Assembly (NCBI GenBank): GCA_963826145.1
Contig: CAWGVW010000002.1
Location: forward strand, 1,488,001-1,552,000
DNA: 64,000 bases
Direction: 5' to 3'
Source of the DNA: JBGPLJ01 sp963826145
GTDB taxonomy: Bacteria; Pseudomonadota; Gammaproteobacteria; Steroidobacterales; Steroidobacteraceae
In this document: one piece after another, positions 24,250 to 33,309 of the stretch
Layout of the letters: the number at the start of each line of letters is the position of its first letter
Numbering within the stretch: position 1 is the stretch's first letter
Translations under genes and position numbers: made by a program
The notes under the pieces: model-generated
What the model saw: the letters and a program-made list of their open reading frames with translations, nothing else
Told to the model about the DNA's origin: nothing
The model's database searches: none

Positions 24250-25382
24250 GACCCGACGAGCTTCCGGTGCGAGTGAAGCGACATCAGGATTCCGAAGCCG
24301 GCCATGAGCGTCACCATCGAGCTGCCGCCGTAGCTCACGAGCGGGAGCGGCACGCCAACGACGGGCAGGAGTCCGCTCACCATGCCGGTGTTCACGAACA
24401 CGTACACGAAGAACGTGATGCTCAGGCTCCCGGCGACCAGCCGCGCGAACGTATCCTGCGCCTCGAAGGCCATGAAGAGCGTGCGGCCGATCACGAAGAG
24501 ATAGAGACCGATCAGGAGCAGAAGGCCGAGGAGCCCGAACTCCTCGCCGATCACGGCAAAGATGAAGTCGGTGCTGCGTTCCGGCAGAAACTCGAGCTGC
24601 GCCTGGCTGCCGTTCATCCAGCCCTTGCCGAACACGCCGCCCGAGCCGATCGCGATCTGCGACTGGATGATGTGATAGCCCGAGCCGAGCGGATCGCTCT
24701 GGGGGTTCAGGAAGGTGAGAATTCTCTGACGCTGGTAGTCGTGCATGAATTCCCAGCCGATGTAGCCACCTACGACGACGAGCACGAGCGCCACCACAAT
24801 CACCCAGATGCGCAGCCCCGCCATCAGGATGACGAGCGCGCCGGACGCAAGAATAAGGAGTGCCGTGCCGAGATCGGGCTGCTCGACGATGAGCGCCGTC
24901 GGCACCAGCACGAAGGCGAGCGGGAGGAGCAGGTTATTGAACCGTGGCGGCAACGGCCGCTCGTGCAGGTACCAGGCGCAGGCAAGCGGCACCGCAAGCT
25001 TCATGAGTTCCGAGGGTTGAAAGCGCATGAAGCCGAGATCGAGCCAGCGCTGTGCGCCCTTGCCGACGTGGCCGACCACCGCGACGACTATCAGGAGCAG
25101 CACGCCGATCGCCCAGCTCGGCACCGAGAACATGCGCAGATGCCGAGGATGCACATTGGCGACCACGATCATCGCGGCAAGCGCGAGCCCGAAGCGTAGT
25201 GCCTGCGCGCGGACCACCAGGATGTTCTGGCCGGACGCGCTGTAGAGGACGACGAGTCCGAAACAGATGATCGCGAGGAGTCCGAGCAGCAGTGGCTCGT
25301 CAATATGGAGCCGGCGCAGGAACGCTGTCGACACCGTGAAGGTGCGGCGGCTGCGGGAGGTGCCGAAGTCTTCGTATGCCAT
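24246..25382 (-). CDS. rodA: Rod-shape peptidoglycan polymerase RodA
   Basis: RodA is the SEDS-family glycosyltransferase of the elongation complex, working with PBP2 (MrdA). About ten membrane segments are seen. The family motifs KGAQRWLDLGFMRFQPSEL, VEQPDLGTALL (catalytic Asp region), FLPERSTDFIFAVIGEE and LPLVSYGGSSM are all intact. The 378-residue length is normal. It follows mrdA directly by 2 bases and overlaps mltB by 4 bp. Confidence 0.97.
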   Translation of the reverse strand: MAYEDFGTSRSRRTFTVSTAFLRRLHIDEPLLLGLLAIICFGLVVLYSASGQNILVVRAQALRFGLALAAMIVVANVHPRHLRMFSVPSWAIGVLLLIVVAVVGHVGKGAQRWLDLGFMRFQPSELMKLAVPLACAWYLHERPLPPRFNNLLLPLAFVLVPTALIVEQPDLGTALLILASGALVILMAGLRIWVIVVALVLVVVGGYIGWEFMHDYQRQRILTFLNPQSDPLGSGYHIIQSQIAIGSGGVFGKGWMNGSQAQLEFLPERSTDFIFAVIGEEFGLLGLLLLIGLYLFVIGRTLFMAFEAQDTFARLVAGSLSITFFVYVFVNTGMVSGLLPVVGVPLPLVSYGGSSMVTLMAGFGILMSLHSHRKLVGS

Positions 25383-25384
25383 GG

Positions 25385-27343
25385 CTATTCCGTGACACCC
25401 GTGTCCGGTGCAGGCTCGGCGGCCGGCGCCGCAGGTGCGGCCTCCGGCATCTTGCCAAGGAGATACGCGTCCATCACTTTGCGCGCAACGGGTGCTGCGG
25501 TGCCGCTGCCGCTGCGGCCGTTTTCCACCAGCACCGCCACAGCGATGCGCGGCTTGTCCGCCGGAGCGAACGCGATGAAGACGCCGTGATCCCGCAAGCG
25601 CTCCTCGAGTGTCTTTTCATCGTACTTCTCGTTCTGCCCGAGGCTGAAGACCTGTGCCGTGCCGCTCTTGCCCGCGACCGAATATGGCGCGTCCTTCCAG
25701 GCCATGCGCGCCGTGCCGTGCGGAAAGCTCGTGACGCCGACCATCCCGCCGATGACGATGTCCCAGTGCGCCGGATCCGCTGTCACGACCGGCAGCGACC
25801 TCGGCGCGAGCGCGTCGGTCTTGCCGGTGCGGGTGTCCCGGATCGCCGTGACCATACGCGGCGCAAAAGTGTGTCCGCGCGCGCCGATCTTCGCCGCGAC
25901 GGTCGCAAGCTGGAGCGGTGTTGCAAGGAGGAAGCCCTGGCCGATGCCCACGATCACGGTCTCGCCGGGAAACCAGGTTTGTGCCTCGCCTTTGGGAAAC
26001 GTTCGCCGCTTCCACTCCGGGGAGGGCACAAGACCCGCCTTTTCGCCGCCGACGTCGATGCCCGTCAACTGGCCGAGACCAAAGCGTGTGAAGAGCTGCG
26101 ACAGCCGCTCGATGCCAACGGTGTTCGCCACCTGGTAGAAATAGACGTCGCAAGACTGGGCGAGGGCCTCATGCATGTCGACCGATCCATGGCCTTCCTT
26201 TTTCCAGTCGCGGTAGCGATGGCTGCTGCCGGGCAGCGTGTAGAAGCCCTTGCAGTAGCGATGTTCGTTCGGATCGAAACCGGGCACCTCGAGCCCCGCG
26301 ATCGCGACCAGCGGCTTCACCGTCGAGCCGGGAGGGTAGGCGCCGCGAATCGCGCGATTGAAAAGCGGGCGATCGATGCTGGTGGCGAGGTCGTTGTAGT
26401 CCTTCGATGAGATACCCTTGGCAAACTGGTTCGGGTCGTAATTCGGCGTGCTCACGAAGGCGATGACGTCGCCCGTTCCCGGATCGAGCGCCACTACCGC
26501 GCCGCGCTGGCCGGCGAGCGCGCTTTCCGCCGCGAGCTGGGCATTGATGTCCAGCGCGAGCGTCACGTCATCGCCCGCAAGTGGCGCACGCGTCTCGAGT
26601 TTCGGCGTGAAGGCGCCCTGGCGTTCGACGGCGCGCCCCTGGGCATTGACGAGCACCTGCCGGAAGCCCGCCTTGCCGCGCAGCTGCGATTCGTACGCGA
26701 GCTCGACGCCGAGTTTCCCGATCGTCGAAAGGCCCGCGTAGTCGCTGGGATCGATGCGGGTGATTTCCTGCTCATTGATCGCGCCGACGTAGCCGAGCGC
26801 ATGCGAGGCGATGGACCCGTAGCGGTAGTTGCGGGTGAGGCGGGTCTGGATCTCGACGCCCGGAAACTCGTGTCGATGCACGGCGAAGCGCGCCACTTCC
26901 TCATCCGAAAGCCGCTGGCGGATCGGCACCCCTTCGAAACTGCGGCGCGAGCGGATGAGGCGCTTCAACGGCACGACGTTGTCCGGATCGATGGCCCGGA
27001 TCGCCAGGAGGCGGGCGAGGGTGCCGTCGAGATCCGGCTTCTTGCGAGAGTCGAGCGGCAACTCCTCGAGCGTGAGCTCGAGCTGGAAGGCCGGCAGGTT
27101 GTCCGCGAGCACGACGCCGTTGCGGTCGCGAATGAGGCCGCGCGCGGGCGGGATCGGCTCGAGACGGACGCGATTGCCCTGCGAAAGCTCGAGGTAGTAG
27201 TCGTGCCGCAGGATCTGCAGCTGGAAGAGCTTGATCGTGAGCGCGAGCACAAGGCCCAGCATGACGATGCCTGCGACGAAGCCGCGGCGCAGGAAGATCT
27301 CCTGTTCGATGAAGGGATTCTTGATGCGGACCTGGTGACGCAT
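25385..27343 (-). CDS. mrdA: Penicillin-binding protein 2, elongation transpeptidase
   Basis: This is a class B PBP of the rod complex. A single N-terminal membrane anchor (GFVAGIVMLGLVLALTIKLF) precedes the dimerisation domain with PPARGLIRDRNGVVLADN. In the transpeptidase domain the active-site STVK lies near residue 340, SCD is in LAQSCDVYFY, and KSGT is near 558. The C-terminal end is Ala/Pro-rich. The length of 652 residues is normal. It is followed by rodA in the usual order. Confidence 0.97.
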   Translation of the reverse strand: MRHQVRIKNPFIEQEIFLRRGFVAGIVMLGLVLALTIKLFQLQILRHDYYLELSQGNRVRLEPIPPARGLIRDRNGVVLADNLPAFQLELTLEELPLDSRKKPDLDGTLARLLAIRAIDPDNVVPLKRLIRSRRSFEGVPIRQRLSDEEVARFAVHRHEFPGVEIQTRLTRNYRYGSIASHALGYVGAINEQEITRIDPSDYAGLSTIGKLGVELAYESQLRGKAGFRQVLVNAQGRAVERQGAFTPKLETRAPLAGDDVTLALDINAQLAAESALAGQRGAVVALDPGTGDVIAFVSTPNYDPNQFAKGISSKDYNDLATSIDRPLFNRAIRGAYPPGSTVKPLVAIAGLEVPGFDPNEHRYCKGFYTLPGSSHRYRDWKKEGHGSVDMHEALAQSCDVYFYQVANTVGIERLSQLFTRFGLGQLTGIDVGGEKAGLVPSPEWKRRTFPKGEAQTWFPGETVIVGIGQGFLLATPLQLATVAAKIGARGHTFAPRMVTAIRDTRTGKTDALAPRSLPVVTADPAHWDIVIGGMVGVTSFPHGTARMAWKDAPYSVAGKSGTAQVFSLGQNEKYDEKTLEERLRDHGVFIAFAPADKPRIAVAVLVENGRSGSGTAAPVARKVMDAYLLGKMPEAAPAAPAAEPAPDTGVTE

Positions 27344-27358
27344 GACGCGGTTGGTCCG

Positions 27359-27838
27359 TCAGAAGCGGTGATGAAGCTTGTCGAGAATTCCACTCACGAA
27401 AGGCCAGATGAGCGCGCCCGTGACCGCCGGGATCCAGCGTGCCGATGTCGTGACCGGATGGCCCGACCAGCCGTCGACGATCCAGAGTGTCAGGTGATAG
27501 AGGAAGAGCGCGGCGAACACGACGCCCGCCTGGTGCCAGATCGGATAGGCGCGAATGCGAAGGTTCAGATAAATGGCGGACGCGCCGATCATGGTCATCG
27601 CGAGCGCGAACTGGCCGAGCACGACGCCGCGGAACGCATCGAGCGCGAGCCCCGCGCACCACGCGAACGAGAGCCGCCCAGCCTGCGGAACATGGATCGC
27701 CCAGTACAGGACAACAAGCGCCAGGAAGTCGGGCCGCAGCAGGTCGAGCCACGTCGGCAGCGGAATGAGGCCGAGCACGAGCGCCACGAGTCCGCTCGCA
27801 AACAGCGGCCAGCGGGCGAAATGGTCCCCGCGGCTCAT
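27359..27838 (-). CDS. mreD: Rod-shape-determining protein MreD
   Basis: MreD is an inner-membrane protein of the elongasome. It has 159 residues with five to six predicted membrane segments (FASGLVALVLGLIPLPTWLD, PDFLALVVLYWAIHVPQ, GVVFAALFLYHLTLWIV and others) and the family pattern RPDFLALVVLYW. It overlaps mreC by an ATGA junction and is 15 bases before mrdA. Confidence 0.95.
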   Translation of the reverse strand: MSRGDHFARWPLFASGLVALVLGLIPLPTWLDLLRPDFLALVVLYWAIHVPQAGRLSFAWCAGLALDAFRGVVLGQFALAMTMIGASAIYLNLRIRAYPIWHQAGVVFAALFLYHLTLWIVDGWSGHPVTTSARWIPAVTGALIWPFVSGILDKLHHRF

Positions 27839-28740
27839 GACTTCGGCTTTGGTGCCGCGGCCGGCGCGGCCGGCGGCGCCGCCGGTTCCGCCGCCAGCTC
27901 CGGCGCAAAGACGAGCAGCACTTCGCGATCGCGATCGAGTGCGGCTGCCGGCGTCGCGATGATCGAGGCGAGTGTCTGCGCAACTTCGCGATCGATCTTC
28001 TTGACCGTGCCGACCGGGTAGCCGGCCGGAAAGACGCCGCCGAGTCCCGATGTGACGAGGAGGTCGCCTTCACGAATGTCGGCGTTCGATGCGAGATACG
28101 GAAGCGAGAGCTGGCTAAGGTTTCCGGTGCCGACCGCAATCGTGCGCAGGCCGTTGCGGTTCACCTGCACGGGAATCGCGTGCTCGGCGTCCGTGATCAG
28201 GATCGCTTCGGAGGAGAAGACGCCGACGCGCGTGATCTGGCCGACGACGCCCGCGGCGTCGAGGATCGGCTGACCCTGCTGCACGCCGTCGTGCGAGCCC
28301 TTGTTGATGCGCACGCGGTGCCGGTAGGGATCGAGATCGACCTGCATGATTTCGCCGACGAGGAACTTCTGCGCGATCTGCTCGGTGCTCATGCGCAGGC
28401 CGCGCAGGCGCAGGTTTTCCTGCTCGAGTGCGTCGAAGCGCTGCAGCTTCAGGTCCGTTTCGCGTTGATGCGAACGCAGCTCGTCGTTTTCCTTCAGGAG
28501 CCGTCCGCGCGTCGCGAAGTAGTCGGAGATTCCGCGCCAGGCGAGGAACGGCGTATTCACCGTGACCTCGACGCCGTAGCCCGCGATCGAGAGTCCTCGG
28601 CGCACGCCGGCGAGGTAGTCGTAGCGCTGGTCGAGCCACATGACGACGATCGAAAGGCCGGCGTAGAAGAGGAAGCCGCCGAGCGAAAGCGGTCCGCGGC
28701 TCAGGATGGGACGGTTGATCGGGGTTTGGAATACGGCCAA
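27835..28740 (-). CDS. mreC: Rod-shape-determining protein MreC
   Basis: MreC is a bitopic protein that activates PBP2. One N-terminal membrane segment (LGGFLFYAGLSIVVMWLDQR) is followed by a coiled coil (KENDELRSHQRETDLKLQRF) and the beta-barrel domain (GVVGQITRVGVFSSEAILIT). The C-terminal tail is Ala/Pro-rich. TTG 28740 is the apparent start, since no in-frame ATG precedes the membrane segment. The mreB-mreC spacer is filled with GGGGACAG-type palindromes. Confidence 0.94.
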   Translation of the reverse strand: MAVFQTPINRPILSRGPLSLGGFLFYAGLSIVVMWLDQRYDYLAGVRRGLSIAGYGVEVTVNTPFLAWRGISDYFATRGRLLKENDELRSHQRETDLKLQRFDALEQENLRLRGLRMSTEQIAQKFLVGEIMQVDLDPYRHRVRINKGSHDGVQQGQPILDAAGVVGQITRVGVFSSEAILITDAEHAIPVQVNRNGLRTIAVGTGNLSQLSLPYLASNADIREGDLLVTSGLGGVFPAGYPVGTVKKIDREVAQTLASIIATPAAALDRDREVLLVFAPELAAEPAAPPAAPAAAPKPKS

Positions 28741-28764
28741 GGGCGCGGGGCCTCAGGCGAAGAT

Positions 28765-28831
28765 GGGGTCAGTCCCCTGAGGGGACAGACCGCGGCGGGA
28801 CAGTCCCGCGAAAAAGGGGACAGTCCCCTTT
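28765..28831. repeat. GGGGACAG-type palindrome cluster (family D, copy D1)
   Basis: Three short palindromes are packed in the mreB-mreC spacer: GGGGTCAGTCCCC facing GGGGACAGACC (28765-28791), the perfect GCGGGACAGTCCCGC (28795-28809) and the perfect AAAGGGGACAGTCCCCTTT (28813-28831). The mreB stop codon (28830-28832) overlaps the end of the last one. The repeated GGGGACAG/CTGTCCCC core is shared with copies at metF-metH and lolB-ispE. Confidence 0.85.
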
Positions 28832-29873
28832 ATTCCAAGGCGAACAGGCCAGGGCCGTGCTCTTCGGTGAGTTCGAGGATGCGGCCGCCGCCACGCGCGA
28901 CGCAGGTGAGCGGATCGTCCGCAACCACCACCGGCAGACCCGTTTCCTCCATCAGGAGCTTGTCGATGTCACGCAGCAGCGCGCCGCCGCCGGTGAGCAC
29001 GATGCCGCTTTCTGCGACGTCCGCACCGAGTTCGGGCGGCGTTTGTTCGAGCGCCTGTTTCACCGCGCCGACGATACCCTGCAGCGGTTCCTGCAGCGCT
29101 TCGAGAATTTCATTGCTGTTAAGCGTAAAGCTACGCGGCACGCCTTCCGAGAGATTGCGGCCCTTGACCGAAATCTCGCGCACCTGCTGGCCAGGATACG
29201 CCGAGCCGATTTCGATCTTCACGCGCTCCGCGGTCGCTTCGCCGATCAGAATTCCGTAGTTGCGGCGCACGTAGTTGATGATCGCCTCATCGAACCGGTC
29301 GCCACCGATGCGCACCGACGAGGCGTACACGATGCCGTTGAGCGAAATCACGGCAACTTCGGATGTGCCGCCGCCGACGTCGAGCACCATCGAACCGCGC
29401 GCTTCGGCCACCGGGAGTCCCGCACCAACGGCGGCAGCCATCGGTTCGAACACGACGTCGACGCTTCTTGCGCCGGCGCCTTCCGCCGATTCCTTGATCG
29501 CGCGCCGTTCGACCTGCGTCGAGCCGAACGGCACGCACACGAGCACGCGCGGGCTCGGTGAGAAGAATCGATTGCCGTGCACCTTGCGGATGAAGTACTG
29601 GAGCATCTTCTCCGTGTAGGTGAAGTCGGCGATGACGCCGTCCTTCATCGGACGCACGGCTGTGATGTGGCCGGGCGTGCGACCCAGCATGCCTTTCGCT
29701 TCCGCGCCGACCGCCGCGATGAATTTCGTGCCGCGGCCCGGTTCTTCCTGCACGGCGACGACGGAAGGTTCGTTCAACACGATGCCCTTGCCGCGGACGT
29801 AGATCAGCGTATTGGCGGTGCCGAGATCGATGGAGAGGTCATTGGAAAAATAACCCCTGAAGCTCTTGAGCAT
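28830..29873 (-). CDS. mreB: Actin-like rod-shape protein MreB
   Basis: MreB forms membrane-bound filaments that guide the elongasome. An amphipathic N-terminus MLKSFRGYFSNDLSIDLGTA leads into phosphate-1 loop residues. VLDVGGGTSEVAVISL and LTGGGALLRDIDKLL are the other nucleotide-site motifs. The start at ATG 29873 gives 347 residues, the usual size; the open frame upstream is not homologous. It is the first gene of a ten-gene minus-strand operon and is divergent from gatCAB. Confidence 0.98.
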   Translation of the reverse strand: MLKSFRGYFSNDLSIDLGTANTLIYVRGKGIVLNEPSVVAVQEEPGRGTKFIAAVGAEAKGMLGRTPGHITAVRPMKDGVIADFTYTEKMLQYFIRKVHGNRFFSPSPRVLVCVPFGSTQVERRAIKESAEGAGARSVDVVFEPMAAAVGAGLPVAEARGSMVLDVGGGTSEVAVISLNGIVYASSVRIGGDRFDEAIINYVRRNYGILIGEATAERVKIEIGSAYPGQQVREISVKGRNLSEGVPRSFTLNSNEILEALQEPLQGIVGAVKQALEQTPPELGADVAESGIVLTGGGALLRDIDKLLMEETGLPVVVADDPLTCVARGGGRILELTEEHGPGLFALE

Positions 29874-29940
29874 AGAGGGCGCCCGATCCTGAAAAATACC
29901 ATCCGGGTGTGACGACGAGGGGGTCCCGAAAAGTGCCGGT

Positions 29941-29969
29941 ACTCTAGCAACGGGTGGCGCAATAGGCAA
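29941..29969 (-). promoter_or_regulatory. Candidate sigma-70 promoter of the mreB operon
   Basis: On the minus strand TTGCCT (29964-29969) and TAGAGT (29941-29946) are separated by exactly 17 bases. They match TTGACA and TATAAT at four positions each. A start near 29934 would leave a leader of about 60 bases before the mreB ATG. It lies in the 173-base region shared with divergent gatC. Confidence 0.45.
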
Positions 29970-30046
29970 CGCCACATGTATGATTGTGCGCGACTTTTTT
30001 CGCGTCCCGCAGGCGCGAAAACCCCCAGCAAGAGACGCCCCGGACC

Positions 30047-30340
30047 ATGTCTACCCTGACCCGTAAAGAGGTCGAGGCCATCGCACACCTCGCCCGGCTC
30101 GCCATCACCGAAAGCGAGATGCCGGTATACGTGAAAAGCCTCTCGAGCATCCTGTCGTTCGTCGATCAGCTCGAGGCGGCGAAGACCGCGGGCGTCGAAC
30201 CGATGGCGCATCCCCTCGAAGGCCAGACTCAGCGCCTGCGCCCGGACGTGGTCACAGAGAAAGACGACCACGAGAAGTACCAGAAAAACGCTCCACAGGT
30301 CGAAGCGAGCCTCTATCTCGTGCCGAAGGTGATCGAATGA
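30047..30340 (+). CDS. gatC: Aspartyl/glutamyl-tRNA amidotransferase subunit C
   Basis: GatC bridges GatA and GatB in the amidotransferase that converts Glu-tRNA-Gln and Asp-tRNA-Asn to the correct aminoacyl-tRNAs. The 97-residue protein starts MSTLTRKEVEAIAHLARLAI, the family N-terminus. The C-terminal APQVEASLYLVPKVIE is the segment that wraps the partners. It overlaps gatA by an ATGA junction. Divergence from mreB is conserved in related Gammaproteobacteria. Confidence 0.96.
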   Translation: MSTLTRKEVEAIAHLARLAITESEMPVYVKSLSSILSFVDQLEAAKTAGVEPMAHPLEGQTQRLRPDVVTEKDDHEKYQKNAPQVEASLYLVPKVIE

Positions 30341-31797
30341 GCCTGCATACGCTCTCGATCGCGGAACTCGGACGCAAGCTACGCGCCCGCGAGGTCTCGA
30401 GCGAGGAATTGACACGCAGTTCCCTCAATCGCATCGAGGAACACAACAAGCCGCTCAACGCTTTCCTGACCGTGACGGCGGAGTCGGCGCTCGCTGCGGC
30501 GCGTGCTGCGGACCGGCGCCTAGCCGCCGGAGACGCCGGTCCACTCGTCGGGATTCCGATCGGGCACAAGGACTTGTTCTGCACCGACGGCGTACGCACG
30601 AGCTGCGGTTCACGCATCCTCGACAACTTCGTCGCGCCGTACGACGCGACGGTCGTCGCGCGCCTGAAGTCAGCGGGCATGGTCATGGTCGGCAAGCTCA
30701 ATATGGACGAGTTCGCCATGGGCTCGTCTAACGAGACGAGCTACTACGGCCCGGTCGCCAACCCCTGGGACCGCACCAAAGTGCCCGGCGGATCTTCGGG
30801 AGGCTCAGCCGCGGCTGTCGCCGCAAGGCTGATCCCGGCGGCCACCGGCACGGACACGGGCGGTTCGATCCGCCAGCCGGCCGCGTTGACGGGTCTCACG
30901 GGTCTCAAGGCAACCTACGGTCGAGTTTCGCGCTACGGCATGGTGGCCTTCGCATCGAGCCTCGACCAGGCCGGCGTGCTGACCCGATCGGCCGAAGATG
31001 CGGCGCTGCTCCTGGAAGCCATCGCCGGCTTCGATCCGGCCGACTCGACGAGCGTCGACGAGCCGGTGCCGGCCTACTCGGCGCTCCTCGACAAACCGCT
31101 TCGCGGCGTGAAGATCGGGCTCTTGAAGGAATTCTTCGACACTGGCCTCGAAGAGGCGACTGGGGCCTGCGTGCGCGCAGGGCTCGAGGTGTTCCGCAAG
31201 CTTGGCGCCGAGCTGAAGGAGGTCAGCCTCCCGAACCTGCCGCTCTCCGTGCCGACGTACTACGTGGTCGCGCCCGCCGAGTGTTCGTCGAACCTGTCGC
31301 GCTTCGACGGCGTGCGCTTCGGCCATCGCTGCAAGGATCCGAGGGACCTGATGGATCTCTACAAGCGTTCGCGCGGCGAAGGCTTCGGCGCCGAGGTCAA
31401 GCGCCGCATCATGACGGGCACCTACGTGCTGTCGGCGGGTTACTACGACGCCTACTACATCAAGGCGCAGAAAGTGCGCGCGCTCATCAACGAGGATTTC
31501 CGTCGCGCATTCCGGGAAGTCGATGTGCTGCTCGGGCCGACGACACCGACGCCCGCGTTCGCGATCGGCGCGAAGGTCGATGACCCGATTACGATGTACC
31601 TGAACGACATCTACACGATCGGCGCGAATCTCGCGGGCCTGCCCGCCATGTCGGTGCCCTGTGGCCTCGTCGGCGGCCTGCCGGTCGGCCTGCAGATCAT
31701 CGGTCCACACTTCGCCGAGGCGAAGATCCTGAGCGTCGGCCATCGCTATCAGCGCGAAACCGACTGGCACCGGCGCATCCCGAAGGGCTACGAATGA
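30337..31797 (+). CDS. gatA: Aspartyl/glutamyl-tRNA amidotransferase subunit A
   Basis: GatA is the amidase subunit that releases ammonia from glutamine. The amidase-signature triad is visible: Lys in GIPIGHKDLF, then GGSSGGSAAAVAARL and TDTGGSIRQPA with the cis-Ser and nucleophile Ser. The 486-residue length is normal. It overlaps gatC and gatB by 4 bp each. Confidence 0.98.
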   Translation: MSLHTLSIAELGRKLRAREVSSEELTRSSLNRIEEHNKPLNAFLTVTAESALAAARAADRRLAAGDAGPLVGIPIGHKDLFCTDGVRTSCGSRILDNFVAPYDATVVARLKSAGMVMVGKLNMDEFAMGSSNETSYYGPVANPWDRTKVPGGSSGGSAAAVAARLIPAATGTDTGGSIRQPAALTGLTGLKATYGRVSRYGMVAFASSLDQAGVLTRSAEDAALLLEAIAGFDPADSTSVDEPVPAYSALLDKPLRGVKIGLLKEFFDTGLEEATGACVRAGLEVFRKLGAELKEVSLPNLPLSVPTYYVVAPAECSSNLSRFDGVRFGHRCKDPRDLMDLYKRSRGEGFGAEVKRRIMTGTYVLSAGYYDAYYIKAQKVRALINEDFRRAFREVDVLLGPTTPTPAFAIGAKVDDPITMYLNDIYTIGANLAGLPAMSVPCGLVGGLPVGLQIIGPHFAEAKILSVGHRYQRETDWHRRIPKGYE

Positions 31798-33257
31798 CCG
31801 GCGAAGTCCACAAGGACTGGGAGCTCGTGATCGGGCTCGAAATCCACGCGCAGCTCGCGACGAAGAGCAAGATCTTCTCCGGCTCTGCGACGGCGTTCGG
31901 CGCTGCGCCGAATACGCAGGCGAATCTCGTCGATCTCGGTTACCCCGGCGTGCTGCCCGTGTTCAACCGGGAAGCGGCGCGCATGGCCGTGAAATTCGGG
32001 CTTGCCGTCGGCGCGCAGGTCGAGCGGCGCTCGATCTTTGCGCGCAAGAATTATTTCTATCCGGACCTGCCGAAGGGCTACCAGATCAGCCAGTACGAGA
32101 AGCCCATCGTCGCGAAGGGGGCCCTCGACGTCGAGCTCGAGGATGGCAGCCGCAAGCGCATCGGCATCACGCGCGCGCACCTCGAGGAAGACGCCGGCAA
32201 GTCGCTGCATGAAGGTCTGCCAGGCGTTTCCGGCATCGATCTCAACCGCGCCGGGACACCGCTCCTCGAGATCGTCTCAGAGCCCGACATGCGCAGCGCC
32301 AAGGAGGCGGTCGCGTATTTGAAGAAAGTGCACACGCTGGTGCGCTACCTCGAAATCTGCGACGGCAACATGCAGGAAGGATCGTTCCGGTGCGATGCGA
32401 ACGTTTCCGTTCGCAAGGTCGGCGCGGAGAAGTTCGGGACCCGGGCGGAGCTCAAGAATCTCAATTCCTTCCGATTCATTGAGAAGGCGATCAATCACGA
32501 GGCGGGCCGCCAGATCGACATTCTCGAATCGGGCGGCACCATCGTGCAGGAGACGCGTCTCTACGACGCGGACCGCAACGAGACGCGCTCGATGCGCTCG
32601 AAGGAAGAAGCGAACGACTATCGCTATTTTCCGGACCCGGACCTGCTGCCGGTGGTGCTCGATGAGGCGTTCATCGAAGAGGTGCGCAGGAGCCTGCCGG
32701 AATTGCCCGACGAGAAGGCCGCGCGCTTCGAGCGCGAACACGGGCTTTCCACATACGACGCCGCAGTGCTGACGGCGAGCCGGGAACTCGCGGCCTATTA
32801 CGAAGCTGTCGTGAAAGCGCTCGGCAGTGAACCGAAGCTCGCGGCGAACTGGGTCATGGGGGAGCTCTCCGGTGCGCTCAACCGCGACGGCCTCGAGTTT
32901 GGTGCGAGCAAGGTGGACGTCGGCCGTCTGACGGGGCTCCTGAAGCGTATCGTCGACAACACGATCTCCGGAAAGATTGCCAAGGAAGTTTTCGAGGCCA
33001 TGTGGAACGAAGGCAAGGATGCAGACGCCGTCATTGCCGAGAAAGGTCTCAAGCAGATCACGGACACAGGCGCCATCGAGGCCGCGATCGACGCCGTCAT
33101 GGCCGCGAATCCGGGCCAGCTTGCGGATTACCGTTCAGGCAAGGACAAGCTGTTCGGTTTCTTCGTCGGCCAGGTCATGAAGGCGACACAGGGCAAGGCG
33201 AATCCCGCGCAGCTGAATGAACTCCTGCGCAAGAAGCTCGGTACCGGGATTGGATAA
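31794..33257 (+). CDS. gatB: Aspartyl/glutamyl-tRNA amidotransferase subunit B
   Basis: GatB activates the mischarged tRNA's acid group with ATP and transfers ammonia. It opens with WELVIGLEIHAQLATKSKIF and has EDAGKSLHEG and the YQB tail domain (ANPAQLNELLRKKLG). The last four residues TGIG and the TAA stop lie in the left arm of a family B palindrome at 33240-33307. The natural end of the family is close to RKKLG, so the repeat appears to have supplied a new stop codon. Confidence 0.97.
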   Translation: MTGEVHKDWELVIGLEIHAQLATKSKIFSGSATAFGAAPNTQANLVDLGYPGVLPVFNREAARMAVKFGLAVGAQVERRSIFARKNYFYPDLPKGYQISQYEKPIVAKGALDVELEDGSRKRIGITRAHLEEDAGKSLHEGLPGVSGIDLNRAGTPLLEIVSEPDMRSAKEAVAYLKKVHTLVRYLEICDGNMQEGSFRCDANVSVRKVGAEKFGTRAELKNLNSFRFIEKAINHEAGRQIDILESGGTIVQETRLYDADRNETRSMRSKEEANDYRYFPDPDLLPVVLDEAFIEEVRRSLPELPDEKAARFEREHGLSTYDAAVLTASRELAAYYEAVVKALGSEPKLAANWVMGELSGALNRDGLEFGASKVDVGRLTGLLKRIVDNTISGKIAKEVFEAMWNEGKDADAVIAEKGLKQITDTGAIEAAIDAVMAANPGQLADYRSGKDKLFGFFVGQVMKATQGKANPAQLNELLRKKLGTGIG

Positions 33258-33307
33258 CTGGGGATTTGCGCGGCAACGCAAATTCCCAGTTTTCCAATCC
33301 CGGTACC
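33240..33307. repeat. Palindromic repeat family B, copy B1
   Basis: Left and right arms of 31 bases, beginning GGTACCGGGATTGGAT, pair with two mismatches around a 6-base loop. The arm sequence matches copy B2 at 58281-58371, whose loop is different and longer. The left arm contains the gatB stop; the right arm ends two bases before the hslO ATG (33310). Confidence 0.88.
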
Positions 33308-33309
33308 TT

